NCBI GenBank assembly: GCA_032622095.1 | Contig: CP136068.1 | Location: forward strand, 150,981,365-151,045,364 | DNA: 64,000 bases | Direction of reading: 5' to 3' | Source of the DNA: Siphonodentalium dalli | Lineage: Eukaryota > Mollusca > Scaphopoda > Gadilida > Siphonodentaliidae | Part shown: positions 32,894 through 44,565 of the stretch, piece after piece | How the letters are laid out: the number at the start of each line of letters is the position of its first letter | Numbering within the stretch: the stretch's first letter is position 1 | Position numbers and translations under genes: made by a program | Notes under the pieces: generated by a model | Told to the model about the DNA's origin: nothing | Databases searched by the model: none | What the model saw: the letters and a program-made list of their open reading frames with translations, nothing else

Positions 32894-33345
32894 CGATGAA
32901 TTAATTTGGCAGCGCATGGTCGTTAAGTCCCGACTGACGGTTTCAGACCAAACATATCAAACTTGTCGATGCGTCCGCGACGCAAATGTATTTTAGTGTA
33001 CATTAATATATTTTGTGTTCGTTCTGGAGTGAGCTAATGACGCCAAAAAGGAGAGAGAGACATGCTGTCCCTACCTGATGGTCTACAATTGTGAGCAGAA
33101 AATGCACAATTGTTTCATTTTCCCAAGATGCAAAAATAGACAAACGGCGAGATTTACATCACCCACTCGGTGGCAGATAGACGCGCGCAACGGAGTCTGC
33201 ATTTGCGAGCATCTCGACCAAGATCCTGAGTGAGCAAAATTGGCGAGAAAATAAAGTTCCCGTTGACCGTTCGTTTGAGGGGGCGTCATCTTGCTGCCGC
33301 GCGGCAGTTGCTTCGAAAAAAACTAAGTAAAAAAGATTTTCGTTT

Positions 33346-33427
33346 TGGCAGCGGTGGGATTCGAACCCACGCCTCCGAAGAGACTGGTGCCTAAAACCAG
33401 CGCCTTAGACCACTCGGCCACGCTACC
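33346..33427 (-). tRNA. tRNA-Leu-TAG: tRNA-Leu(UAG), unit 20
   Basis: Reference sequence. Confidence 0.96.
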
Positions 33428-34042
33428 AGACGATAAGTTGGCAACACACTGTCCCAAAACAATTGAGCACATGATTCCAGACAGTAATTTACTTACTTCC
33501 TTCGTTTCTACGCCCAAATTGTTACTACAATGTTCTGATCTTGTGCCTATTATAAAAAATACCAATGCAAGCGTTATAAATGCAAAATACGCTCTTTTTC
33601 GATACCATATAAGGATTCAATCAAGCAGTAACACTCTTTAATGTTTCCCCCAATTTCAAAGTCACTGCCACACAGTTGAGCATGGTTTGCCTGTTTACTT
33701 TGATTTTTGTTTTCTTTGGGCGAAGGAAGGGGGGTGTAAACTACCGCATGTACGTACATGTATGCGAGTTTATGCAGCTGAGGTTCACAGATGGTGATTG
33801 ATCGACCAGACCAACGTTATCGACAAAGAGCCTCGGGGAACGCACAGTCATTTAAACTGAAAACACAAATTATTGAGGCTCATTCGTTTCTCGCCCCTTT
33901 TTTTCTTCATACAGCTGAACCACACGTTATGAGTCATAAAGTGGACTTCCTTACTAAATTTGATACGTGCAAGTGAATTACCCAATCCGAACAACTCAAA
34001 TAAGACAGATGCGTCGAGAAAAACTTGGGTGCAAAAACTAGT

Positions 34043-34124
34043 TGGCAGCGGTGGGATTCGAACCCACGCCTCCGAAGAGACTGGTGCCTTAAACCAGCGC
34101 CTTAGACCGCTCGGCCACGCTACC
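34043..34124 (-). tRNA. tRNA-Leu-AAG: tRNA-Leu(AAG), unit 20
   Basis: 82 nt, U32 form, intact. Confidence 0.96.
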
Positions 34125-34576
34125 CGATGAATTAATTTGGCAGCGCATGGTCGTTAAGTCCCGACTGACGGTTTCAGACCAAACATATCAAACTTGTCGA
34201 TGCGTCCGCGACGCAAATGTATTTTAGTGTACATTAATATATTTTGTGTTCGTTCTGGAGTGAGCTAATGACGCCAAAAAGGAGAGAGAGACATGCTGTC
34301 CCTACCTGATGGTCTACAATTGTGAGCAGAAAATGCACAATTGTTTCATTTTCCCAAGATGCAAAAATAGACAAACGGCGAGATTTACACCACCCACTCG
34401 GTGGCAGATAGACGCGCGCAACGGAGTCTGCATTTGCGAGCCTATCGACCAAGATCCTGAGTGAGCAAAATTGGCGAGAAAATAAAGTTCCTGTTGACCG
34501 TTCGTTTGAGGGGGTGTCATCTTGCTGCCGCGCGGCAGTTGCTTCGAAAAAAACTAAGTAAAAAAGATTTTCGTTT

Positions 34577-34658
34577 TGGCAGCGGTGGGATTCGAACCCA
34601 CGCCTCCGAAGAGACTGGTGCCTAAAACCAGCGCCTTAGACCACTCGGCCACGCTACC
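34577..34658 (-). tRNA. tRNA-Leu-TAG: tRNA-Leu(UAG), unit 21
   Basis: Reference sequence. The neighbouring spacer has a few private changes at 34390-34445. Confidence 0.96.
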
Positions 34659-35271
34659 AGACGATAAGTTGGCAACACACTGTCCCAAAACAATTGAGCA
34701 CATGATTCCAGACAGTAATTTACTTACTTCCTTCGTTTCTACGCCCAAATTGTTACTACAATGTTCTGATCTTGTGCCTATTATAAAAATACCAATGCAA
34801 GCGTTATAAATGCAAAATACGCTCTTTTTCGATACCATATAAGGATTCAATCAAGCAGTAACACTCTTTAATGTTTCCCCCAATTTCAAAGTCACTGCCA
34901 CACAGTTGAGCATGGTTTGCCTGTTTACTTTGATTTTTGTTTTCTTTGGGCGAAGGAAGGGGGTGTAAACTACCGCATGTACGTACATGTATGCGAGTTT
35001 ATGCAGCTGAGGTTCACAGATGGTGATTGATCGACCAGACCAACGTTATCGACAAAGAGCCTCGGGGAACGCACAGTCATTTAAACTGAAAACACAAATT
35101 ATTGAGGCTCATTCGTTTCTCGCCCCTTTTTTTCTTCATACAGCTGAACCACACGTTATGAGTCATAAAGTGGACTTCCTTACTAAATTTGATACGTGCA
35201 AGTGAATTACCCAATCCGAACAACTCAAATAAGACAGATGCGTCGAGAAAAACTTGGGTGCAAAATCTAGT

Positions 35272-35353
35272 TGGCAGCGGTGGGATTCGAACCCACGCCT
35301 CCGAAGAGACTGGTGCCTTAAACCAGCGCCTTAGACCGCTCGGCCACGCTACC
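35272..35353 (-). tRNA. tRNA-Leu-AAG: tRNA-Leu(AAG), unit 21
   Basis: Gene intact. The downstream T-tract is interrupted here (plus strand caaaatctag), leaving T4. Confidence 0.94.
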
Positions 35354-35720
35354 CGATGAATTAATTTGGCAGCGCATGGTCGTTAAGTCCCGACTGACGG
35401 TTTCAGACCAAACATATCAAACTTGTCGATGCGTCCGCGACGCAAATGTATTTTAGTCTACAATTGTGAGCAGAAAATGCACAATTGTTTCATTTTCCCA
35501 AGATGCAAAAATAGACAAACGGCGAGATTTACATCACCCACTCGGTGGCAGATAGACGCGCGCAACGGAGTCTGCATTTGCGAGCATCTCGACCAAGATC
35601 CTGAGTGAGCAAAATTGGCGAGAAAATAAAGTTCCTGTTGACCGTTCGTTTGAGGGGGTGTCATCTTGCTGCCGCGCGGCAGTTGCTTCGAAAAAAACTA
35701 AGTAAAAAAGATTTTCGTTT

Positions 35721-35802
35721 TGGCAGCGGTGGGATTCGAACCCACGCCTCCGAAGAGACTGGCGCCTAAAACCAGCGCCTTAGACCACTCGGCCACGCTA
35801 CC
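35721..35802 (-). tRNA. tRNA-Leu-TAG: tRNA-Leu(UAG), unit 22
   Basis: A39 is G, turning the last anticodon-stem pair into U-G. It is flanked by the two deletions that shorten this unit. Confidence 0.88.
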
Positions 35803-36065
35803 AGACGATAAGTTGGCAACACACTGTCCCAAAACAATTGAGCACATGATTCCAGACAGAGAACGCACAGTCATTTAAACTGAAAACACAAATTATTGAG
35901 GCTCATTCGTTTCTCGCCCCTTTTTTTCTTCATACAGCTGAACCACACGTTATGAGTCATAAAGTGGACTTCCTTACTAAATTTGATACGTGCAAGTGAA
36001 TTACCCAATCCGAACAACTCAAATAAGACAGATGCGTCGAGAAAAACTTGGGTGCAAAAACTAGT

Positions 36066-36147
36066 TGGCAGCGGTGGGATTCGAACCCACGCCTCCGAAG
36101 AGACTGGTGCCTTAAACCAGCGCCTTAGAGCGCTCGGCCACGCTACC
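36066..36147 (-). tRNA. tRNA-Leu-AAG: tRNA-Leu(AAG), unit 22, D-loop change
   Basis: One of the invariant D-loop G residues is C (GAGCGCTCTAA). This is a different lesion at the site deleted in units 10, 11 and 13. Confidence 0.84.
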
Positions 36148-36599
36148 CGATGAATTAATTTGGCAGCGCATGGTCGTTAAGTCCCGACTGACGGTTTCAG
36201 ACCAAACATATCAAACTTGTCGATGCGTCCGCGACGCAAATGTATTTTAGTGTACATTAATATATTTTGTGTTCGTTCTGGAGTGAGCTAATGACGCCAA
36301 AAAGGAGAGAGAGACATGCTGTCCCTACCTGATGGTCTACAATTGTGAGCAGAAAATGCACAATTGTTTCATTTTCCCAAGATGCAAAAATAGACAAACG
36401 GCGAGATTTACATCACCCACTCGGTGGCAGATAGACGCGCGCCACGAAATCTATATTTGCGAGCATCTCGACCAAGATCCTGAGTGAGCAAAATTGGCGA
36501 GAAAATAAAGTTCCTGTTGACCGTTCGTTTGAGGGGGCGTCATCTTGCTGCCGCGCGGCAGTTGCTTCGAAAAAAACTAAGTAAAAAAGATTTTCGTTT

Positions 36600-36681
36600 T
36601 GGCAGCGGTGGGATTCGAACCCACGCCTCCGAAGAGACTGGTGCCTAAAACCAGCGCCTTAGACCACTCGGCCACGCTATC
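36600..36681 (-). tRNA. tRNA-Leu-TAG: tRNA-Leu(UAG), unit 23, acceptor mismatch
   Basis: G2 is A (plus strand cgctatc), an A-C mismatch in the acceptor stem. The same change is in units 24 and 26. Confidence 0.86.
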
Positions 36682-37294
36682 AGACGATAAGTTGGCAACA
36701 CACTGTCCCAAAACAATTGAGCACATGATTCCAGACAGTAATTTACTTACTTCCTTCGTTTCTACGCCCAAATTGTTACTACAATGTTCTGATCTTGTGC
36801 CTATTATAAAAATACCAATGCAAGCGTTATAAATGCAAAATACGCTCTTTTTCGATACCATATAAGGATTCAATCAAGCAGTAACACTCTTTAATGTTTC
36901 CCCCAATTTCAAAGTCACTGCCACACAGTTGAGCATGGTTTGCCTGTTTACTTTGATTTTTGTTTTCTTTGGGCGAAGGAAGGGGGTGTAAACTACCGCA
37001 TGTACGTACATGTATGCGAGTTTATGCAGCTGAGGTTCACAGATGGTGATTGATCGACCAGACCAACGTTATCGACAAAGAGCCTCGGGGAATGCACAGT
37101 CATTTAAACTGAAAACACAAATTATTGAGGCTCATTCGTTTCTCGCCCCTTTTTTTCTTCATACAGCTGAACCACACGTTATGAGTCATAAAGTGGACTT
37201 CCTTACTAAATTTGATACGTGCAAGTGAATTACCCAATCCGAACAACTCAAATAAGACAGATGCGTCGAGAAAAACTTGGGTGCAAAAATTAGT

Positions 37295-37376
37295 TGGCAG
37301 CGGTGGGATTCGAACCCACGCCTCCGAAGAGACTGGTGCCTTAAACCAGCGCCTTAGACCGCTCGGCCACGCTACC
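37295..37376 (-). tRNA. tRNA-Leu-AAG: tRNA-Leu(AAG), unit 23
   Basis: 82 nt, U32 form, intact. Confidence 0.96.
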
Positions 37377-37828
37377 CGATGATTTAATTTGGCAGCGCAT
37401 GGTCGTTAATTCCCGATTGACGGTTTCAGACCAAACATATCAAACTTGTCGATGCGTCCGCGACGCAAATGTATTTTAGTGTACATTAATATATTTTGTG
37501 TTCGTTCTGGGGTGAGCTAATGACACCAAAAAGGAGAGAGACATGCTGTCCCTACCTGATGGTCTACAATTGTGAGCAGAAAATGCACAATTGTTTCATT
37601 TTCCCCAAGGTGCATAAATAGACAAACGGCGAGATTTACATCACCCACTCGGTGGCAGATAGACGCGCGCAACGGAGTCTGCATTTGCGAGCATCTCGAC
37701 CAAGATCCTGGGTGAGCAAAATTGGCGAGAAAATAAAGTTCCTGTTGACCGTTCGTTTGAGGGGGTGTCATCTTGCTGCCGCGCGGCAGTTGCTTCGAAA
37801 AAAAACTAAGTAAAAAAGATTTTCGTTT

Positions 37829-37910
37829 TGGCAGCGGTGGGATTGGAACCCACGCCTCCGAAGAGACTGGTGCCTAAAACCAGCGCCTTAGACCACTCGG
37901 CCACGCTATC
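37829..37910 (-). tRNA. tRNA-Leu-TAG: tRNA-Leu(UAG), unit 24, probable pseudogene
   Basis: Two defects: G2A in the acceptor stem and a change inside the T loop (TTCCAAT), which alters the invariant G57-region core of the B box. Confidence 0.82.
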
Positions 37911-38523
37911 AGACGATAAGTTGGCAACACACTGTCCCAAAACAATTGAGCACATGATTCCAGACAGTAATTTACTTACTTCCTTCGTTTCTACGCCCAA
38001 ATTGTTACTACAATGTTCTGATCTTGTGCCTATTATAAAAATACCAATGCAAGCGTTATAAATGCAAAATACGCTCTTTTTCGATACCATATAAGGATTC
38101 AATCAAGCAGTAACACTCTTTAATGTTTCCCCCAATTTCAAAGTCACTGCCACACAGTTGAGCATGGTTTGCCTGTTTACTTTGATTTTTGTTTTCTTTG
38201 GGCGAAGGAAGGGGGTGTAAACTACCGCATGTACGTACATGTATGCGAGTTTATGCAGCTGAGGTTCACAGATGGTGATTGATCGACCAGACCAACGTTA
38301 TCGACAAAGAGCCTCGGGGAATGCACAGTCATTTAAACTGAAAACACAAATTATTGAGGCTCATTCGTTTCTCGCCCCTTTTTTTCTTCATACAGCTGAA
38401 CCACACGTTATGAGTCATAAAGTGGACTTCCTTACTAAATTTGATACGTGCAAGTGAATTACCCAATCCGAACAACTCAAATAAGACAGATGCGTCGAGA
38501 AAAACTTGGGTGCAAAAACTAGT

Positions 38524-38605
38524 TGGCAGCGGTGGGATTCGAACCCACGCCTCCGAAGAGACTGGTGCCTTAAACCAGCGCCTTAGACCGCTCGGCCACG
38601 CTACC
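38524..38605 (-). tRNA. tRNA-Leu-AAG: tRNA-Leu(AAG), unit 24
   Basis: 82 nt, U32 form, intact. Confidence 0.96.
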
Positions 38606-39057
38606 CGATGAATTAATTTGGCAGCGCATGGTCGTTAAGTCCCGACTGACGGTTTCAGACCAAACATATCAAACTTGTCGATGCGTCCGCGACGCAAATG
38701 TATTTTAGTGTACATTAATATATTTTGTGTTCGTTCTGGAGTGAGCTAATGACGCCTAAAAGGAGAGAGAGACATGCTGTCCCTACCTGATGGTCTACAA
38801 TTGTGAGCAGAAAATGCACAATTGTTTCATTTTCCCAAGATGCAAAAATAGACAAACGGCGAGATTTACATCACCCACTCGGTGGCAGATAGACGCGCGC
38901 AACGGAGTCTGCATTTGCGAGCATCTCGACCAAGATCCTGAGTGAGCAAAATTGGCGAGAAAATAAAGTTCCTGTTGACCGTTCGTTTGAGGGGGTGTCA
39001 TCTTGCTGCCGCGCGGCAGTTGCTTCGAAAAAAACTAAGTAAAAAAGATTTTCGTTT

Positions 39058-39139
39058 TGGCAGCGGTGGGATTCGAACACACGCCTCCGAAGAGACTGGT
39101 GCCTAAAACCAGCGCCTTAGACCACTCGGCCACGCTACC
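39058..39139 (-). tRNA. tRNA-Leu-TAG: tRNA-Leu(UAG), unit 25, T-stem mismatch
   Basis: The 5' strand of the T stem reads GTGTG against CCCAC, so one pair is broken next to the loop, inside the B box. Confidence 0.85.
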
Positions 39140-39753
39140 AGACGATAAATTGGCAACACACTGTCCCAAAACAATTGAGCACATGATTCCAGACAGTAAT
39201 TTACTTACTTCCTTCGTTTCTACGCCCAAATTGTTACTACAATGTTCTGATCTTCTTCCTATTATAAAAATACCAATGCAAGCGTTATAAATGCAAAATA
39301 CGCTCTTTTTCGATACCATATAAGGATTCAATCAAGCAGTAACACTCTTTAATGTTTCCCCCAATTTCAAAGTCACTGCCACACAGTTGAGCATGGTTTG
39401 CCTGTTTACTTTGATTTTGTTTTCTTTGGGCGAAGGAAGGGGGTGTAAACTACCGCATGCACGTACATGTATGCGAGTTTATGCAGCTGAGGTTCACAGA
39501 TGGTGATTGATCGACCAGACCAACGTTATCGACAAAGAGCCTCGGGGAATGCACAGTCATTTAAACTGAAAACACAAATTATTGAGGCTCATTCGTTTCT
39601 CGCACCTTTTTTTTTCTTCATACAGCTGAACCACACGTTATGAGTCATAAAGTGGACTTCCTTACTAAATGTGATGCGTGCAAGTGAATTACCCAATCCG
39701 AACAACTCAAATAAGACAGATGCGTCGAGAAAAACTTGGGTGCAAAAACTAGT

Positions 39754-39835
39754 TGGCAGCGGTGGGATTCGAACCCACGCCTCCGAAGAGACTGGTACCT
39801 TAAACCAGCGCCTTAGACCGCTCGCCCACGCTACC
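39754..39835 (-). tRNA. tRNA-Leu-AAG: tRNA-Leu(AAG), unit 25, two changes, probable pseudogene
   Basis: C38 is T in the anticodon loop, and C11 is G, giving a G-G clash in the D stem and an altered A box. Confidence 0.83.
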
Positions 39836-40287
39836 CGATGAATTAATTTGGCAGCGTATGGTCGTTAAGTCCCGACTGACGGTTTCAGACCAAACATATC
39901 AAACTTGTCGATGCGTCCGCGACGCAAATGTATTTTAGTGTACATTAATATATTTTGTGTTCGTTCTGGAGTGAGCTAATGACGCCAAAAAGGAGAGAGA
40001 GACATGCTGTCCCTACCTGATGGTCTACAATTGTGAGCAGAAAATGCACAATTGTTTCATTTTCCCAAGATGCAAAAATAGACAAACGGCGAGATTTACA
40101 TCACCCACTCGGTGGCAGATAGACGCGCGCAACGGAGTCTATATTTGCGAGCATCTCGACCAAGATCCTGAGTGAGCAAAATTGGCGAGAAAATAAAGTT
40201 CCTGTTGACCGTTCGTTTGAGGGGGCGTCATCTTGCTGCCGCGCGGCAGTTGCTTCGAAAAAAACTTAGTAAAACAGATTTTCGTTT

Positions 40288-40369
40288 TGGCAGCGGTGGG
40301 ATTCGAACCCACGCCTCCGAAGAGACTGGTGCCTAAAACCAGCGCCTTAGACCACTCGGCCACGCTATC
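40288..40369 (-). tRNA. tRNA-Leu-TAG: tRNA-Leu(UAG), unit 26, acceptor mismatch
   Basis: Carries the G2A change also seen in units 23 and 24; otherwise reference sequence. Confidence 0.86.
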
Positions 40370-40982
40370 AGACGATAAGTTGGCAACACACTGTCCCAAA
40401 ACAATTGAGCACATGATTCCAGACAGTAATTTACTTACTTCCTTCTTTTCTACGCCCAAATTGTTACTACAATGTTCTGATCTTGTGCCTATTATAAAAA
40501 TACCAATGCAAGCGTTATAAATGCAAAATACGCTCTTTTTCGATACCATATAAGGATTCAATCAAGCAGTAACACTCTTTAATGTTTCCCCCAATTTCAA
40601 AGTCACTGCCACACAGTTGAGCATGGTTTGCCTGTTTACTTTGATTTTTGTTTTCTTTGGGCGAAGGAAGGGGGTGTAAACTACCGCATGTACGTACATG
40701 TATGCGAGTTTATGCAGCTGAGGTTCACAGATGGTGATTGATCGACCAGACCAACGTTATCGACAAAGAGCCTCGGGGAATGCACAGTCATTTAAACTGA
40801 AAACACAAATTATTGAGGCTCATTCGTTTCTCGCCCCTTTTTTTCTTCATACAGCTGAACCACACGTTATGAGTCATAAAGTGGACTTCCTTACTAAATT
40901 TGATACGTGCAAGTGAATTACCCAATCCGAACAACTCAAATAAGACAGATGCGTCGAGAAAAACTTGGGTGCAAAAATTAGT

Positions 40983-41041
40983 TGGCAGCGGTGGGATTCG
41001 AACCCACGCCTCCGAAGAGTCTGGTGCCTTAAACCAGCGCC
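40983..41041 (-). pseudogene. tRNA-Leu-AAG: tRNA-Leu(AAG), unit 26, 3' half cut by LINE copy 2
   Basis: 59 nt, ending at exactly the same tRNA position as the split genes of units 14 and 15. One variable-arm change (gagac to gagtc). The 5' half lies beyond the right edge of the window. Confidence 0.94.
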
Positions 41042-43120
41042 TTTTTTTTTTTTATCTTTTATTATAAAAACATTATTAAGCAATGTGCTACAGTAAAAAC
41101 AAAACGACAACATTTGTATACACATGAGATTACAATGAAAACAATGATAGTTCTTATATGTTATGTTTCCTAATAGAAAGCTGAATAGAAGCCTATAGTA
41201 TGAAATATATATCAGGTATATGCGATCTGTTGTCCAAATGTCGTTGGTTGTTGACTTTCCTTGTTAATTTTTAATTATTTCCTCGACTAATGTTAGTTCC
41301 ATGGAATTTTTAGCAGTGTATCGAAATTATAATGTTTCGGTATGATGTAGGCGAAGTAACTCTAAAATTTGTCGAGTATTTGCATTTGGCAATCTCCGTG
41401 TATCTCCGTAAGCATACGAAGATTGACGAGGTTTACGGAATTATTCGGACCAGTTATTGCACGTGTTTTTGGCTAAACATTTTCTTTCTAAAATGGACTA
41501 ATATCCATATAATTAGGTTATTGAAGTGTTGTCGATGTTGACTGTTATCTCTATGAAATCTACGGTGAGTTTCCCAAAGGAAAATAACCATATTTCTGTA
41601 GGAAAAAGCACTTTTGTTTCGCCAAATTTTTGTGTTGATTTCTTCGGCATCTTCCGTGTTCAGCCGAGCCCGATGGGGCCAACATCGGTCATCCAATGTG
41701 AAACATGTCAAAATGTGAATATGAAAATTGGTACTGATGCTGTGATAGAATTTTTACTTCAAGAGTCTTAATTTGACATGATAGTTAAACATCTCACCAG
41801 TTTTTGTGATAAAATGAATATGATTTTATGAATATATTTGTTGTTTCGCCTTGCAATTGGGTGAATTTATAAATTATAAATAATGTTTAATAATAATAAT
41901 ATATTAATAATAAATTGGTTTGTTATTATACCATCAACATGACTTCCCGGTGCGCCACGGTTCATCGGCATCCCGACATGAATGACCAACAACCATAAGG
42001 CCCACCAGAGGCCCGAGACAACAGTCAAAGGCCTCTAATAGGCCCGAGGGCCGCCAAACACGCATGGAGGTCTGCCAAAAAATATATACACCATGGCGCC
42101 TGACAAAAAAACGCCGTTACTTTTATTACCATTCTGGCCTGGTATGATCACGTGGTCTGTGACTTGACCAGAAAAGGGCGGCGGCCCCAGCGAAAACAAA
42201 AATTCACTAAATCCTGCCGCACTCCTCTAGTCAATTTTATCTCAAACTTGTAAATCTTATTGTGCAGGTAAATACTCTTAATCTACTTGAGAAAGCCCTC
42301 TAAAATGGTAATAATTATTCATAGCAACATACATGCACATGATTCTGTGTACATTTATATTTTTACGACTGATTTGTGTTAACATTGTTCCATTATGATA
42401 ATCATGAAATCTGAATGGCATAAAATTGTGTCTGTTTTGCATACAGATGGATACTTATTGTCTGTTTACTTGTTTTTTCCAGGTAAAACTTATTTGTATG
42501 CTGCATCTGACGACTCGGTGACAAGTTGGAAATTTCAGAAACTGGCACTTGTGGGATTTGGCCTTGGATAGGTATTCTTCGGCATGTCGGTTTGACTATG
42601 CTCTGTTCTAGAAAAGGGCTGGAGACCAAAACTTATCAGTTATGATGTGTCTTATCCCATGATACAGTCTGTGAACAGTGGACCAGTTTTCTTGTATGGC
42701 TTAAAACTGGGACCTAAAGATCAATAACATATTTTTAGGTGAGAAAAAGTCATGTAAAGTATCCATACTCAATGTACTCACTATCGTATATATTACATTA
42801 CATCCTCCGGGAAAATCTGTGGGTTCTGTGAGGTTTCGGCAGCTTTGTATAGTAAATGTGTTGTGGCGAGCGCCAACTTATCACTGTGTATCATGCATAA
42901 TGCTACACTAGTGATTGCGTACTCCATCACAGAACCCAGAGACACCCCTAAGGACAAAATATAAATTATACATGTAATACTTAGGATAACTGACAAAAGT
43001 ACATATGACCTTTTAAATGTCTGTGAAAGGAAAAGTATACAAACATTTAACAACAACAACAAAAAAACCACCTAGATGTATGCATTGCAATATAAATATA
43101 TATATACTGGGTTTTAAATT
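41042..43120 (-). other. 3' UTR of LINE copy 2, distal part
   Basis: Matches 16366-18382 of copy 1 with few differences up to about 43062. The last 58 bp before the LTR (43063-43120) have no counterpart in copy 1. No gene is seen. Confidence 0.85.
43117..43120. repeat. Target duplication of the LTR element, left
   Basis: aatt immediately before the left LTR; the same four bases follow the right LTR at 58186-58189. Confidence 0.8.
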
Positions 43121-43575
43121 TGTGAGGTAATGACACATGTATATAGTAGGTACAAGTCTTTATTATGTTGTGAATAAGATATGCAGTGTGTACAAATATA
43201 ATGATCAATAGTCGCCGCGAATTGGTGTCCCCGAATGGGTGATGCCTGGTGTGAATGATGCCTGGATATGATCTAGGTATGAGATGAGTCTAGTGAAAGC
43301 ATGATGTGATGGGATGTAGTTGTTTCTTATATACTATTTGGGATGCATATTAGATGAGGTGTTTGGCAATACACATCGGGATTGGTTCTTCCGTTATGGT
43401 CATCTCCCTTGACCATATTTGGGAGCCATCTTCATTGTGTGTATATCTTCGCTGAGAGTAAGACGTGTGAGGTTTCGAGAACCGAACACGAATATCTGAG
43501 TTTGGGGTTTAATATATTGGGACATTCGTATAGTTTGAATCAAGTTGTGAGATTATAATGGGTAGTTATCTCACA
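43121..43575 (-). repeat. 3' LTR (455 bp)
   Basis: Starts TGTGAG and ends CTCACA. An AATAAA is at 43159-43164 (minus), about 40 nt from the LTR end, as expected for R-region polyadenylation. One base differs from the other LTR, within the TATA-like box: on the minus strand it reads TATATTAAA here. Confidence 0.95.
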
Positions 43576-43579
43576 TATG

Positions 43580-43589
43580 TCCCCCACCC
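43580..43589 (-). promoter_or_regulatory. Polypurine tract
   Basis: GGGTGGGGGA on the minus strand, 4 nt from the inner edge of the 3' LTR. This is the expected position of the primer for plus-strand DNA synthesis. Confidence 0.75.
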
Positions 43590-44094
43590 GTGTAAGATTT
43601 TTAGCGCAGCGGAAAATCTTTTGTAACATAAAAATTATGGACCTAACTGGGGTAATTGTGATTATGTAATGTGGATGAGGCTGAAATGAAGTATAATAAC
43701 ATTGATTGTGGTGAAGTTATGATTAATACATGTAGAACAAAGTTGTCTTAAAATGATGATATGCGATATTAAGTTGTCTTAAAGTGATGATACGCAATAT
43801 TATGAGATTATGAAATAAATGGTGGGAAAAGCATATATGGGTTGGTATATAAAATGATCGTGCAAGCAGTCATAATGCGTGCTATATTGATATGTAGGCT
43901 AAGGTATGATAATAGAATATAGAGATACAAGTATGAGAAGTAATGAATATAACAATACGGTAATAGTGCATGGTATGTTTTGTAAATGATGAACATTGGT
44001 GATGTATTATATAAATGCATGTTGTATTGTTAATAAAATCATGACGATATGTATACATTCGGTGTTGTGGTAATGAGAGACCAAATGTTTCTCA
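43590..44094. other. 3' untranslated part of the LTR element
   Basis: About 500 bp of AT-rich sequence between the polypurine tract and the 180-bp duplication. A direct repeat of about 37 bp containing AAGTTGTCTTAAA is visible at 43740-43800. No gene seen. Confidence 0.55.
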
Positions 44095-44454
44095 TCTGCC
44101 GTCAATTGCACAGGGAATTGTTGAGAGCATGTGTCAGAGGTGAAATATTGTTTGGAGTGTGGTATATGAGACTTTGATTAATGCGTTTGTTGATAGTTGG
44201 CGAGTTCCGTGACCAATGTTATTGAAGATAATCGGCGGTCAGTTGTCTAACTCTTGGGGTTGGCACGTGTCATATCTGCCGTTAATTGCTCAGGGAATTG
44301 TTGAGAGCATGGGTCAGAGGTGAAATATTGTTTGGAGTGTGGTATATGAGACTTTAATTAATGCATTTGTTGATAGGTGGGGAGATCCGTGACCAATGTT
44401 ATTGAAGATAATCGGCGGTCAGTTGTCTAACTCTTGGGGTTGGCACGTGTCATA
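44095..44454. repeat. 180-bp direct duplication near the 3' LTR
   Basis: 44095-44274 and 44275-44454 are adjacent copies of 180 bp with fewer than ten visible differences. They lie between the env-like gene and the polypurine tract, so the element RNA carries the repeat in its 3' untranslated part. Confidence 0.93.
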
Positions 44455-44565
44455 ATGGCGTTATTATATGCAGCTGACGTGGTATGCATGCAGTAACGAT
44501 ATTAGAATTAGTCTGTGGGTTTGTGCCCCTTATAGGAAAAAAAAATGGTATTATTGGGAAAATGA

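Larger units (their letters stand above)
27246..41041. repeat. Tandem tRNA-Leu array, block 3 (units 15-26)
   Basis: Continuation of the array with UAG-to-UAG spacings of 1228, 1231, 1231, 1229, 1231, 1144, 879, 1229, 1229 and 1230 bp. Unit 22 is short because of two internal deletions, one at about 35458 and one at about 35859. Removing the element at 25144-27245 and one 12-bp target duplication gives 1228 bp from unit 15 to unit 16. The block ends at 41041, where LINE copy 2 enters the AAG gene of unit 26. Confidence 0.96.

Noticed and set aside
43741-44020. 70-aa Tyr/Leu-rich minus-strand frame near the 3' LTR
   Set aside because: Low-complexity AT-rich sequence downstream of env; no evidence for coding.
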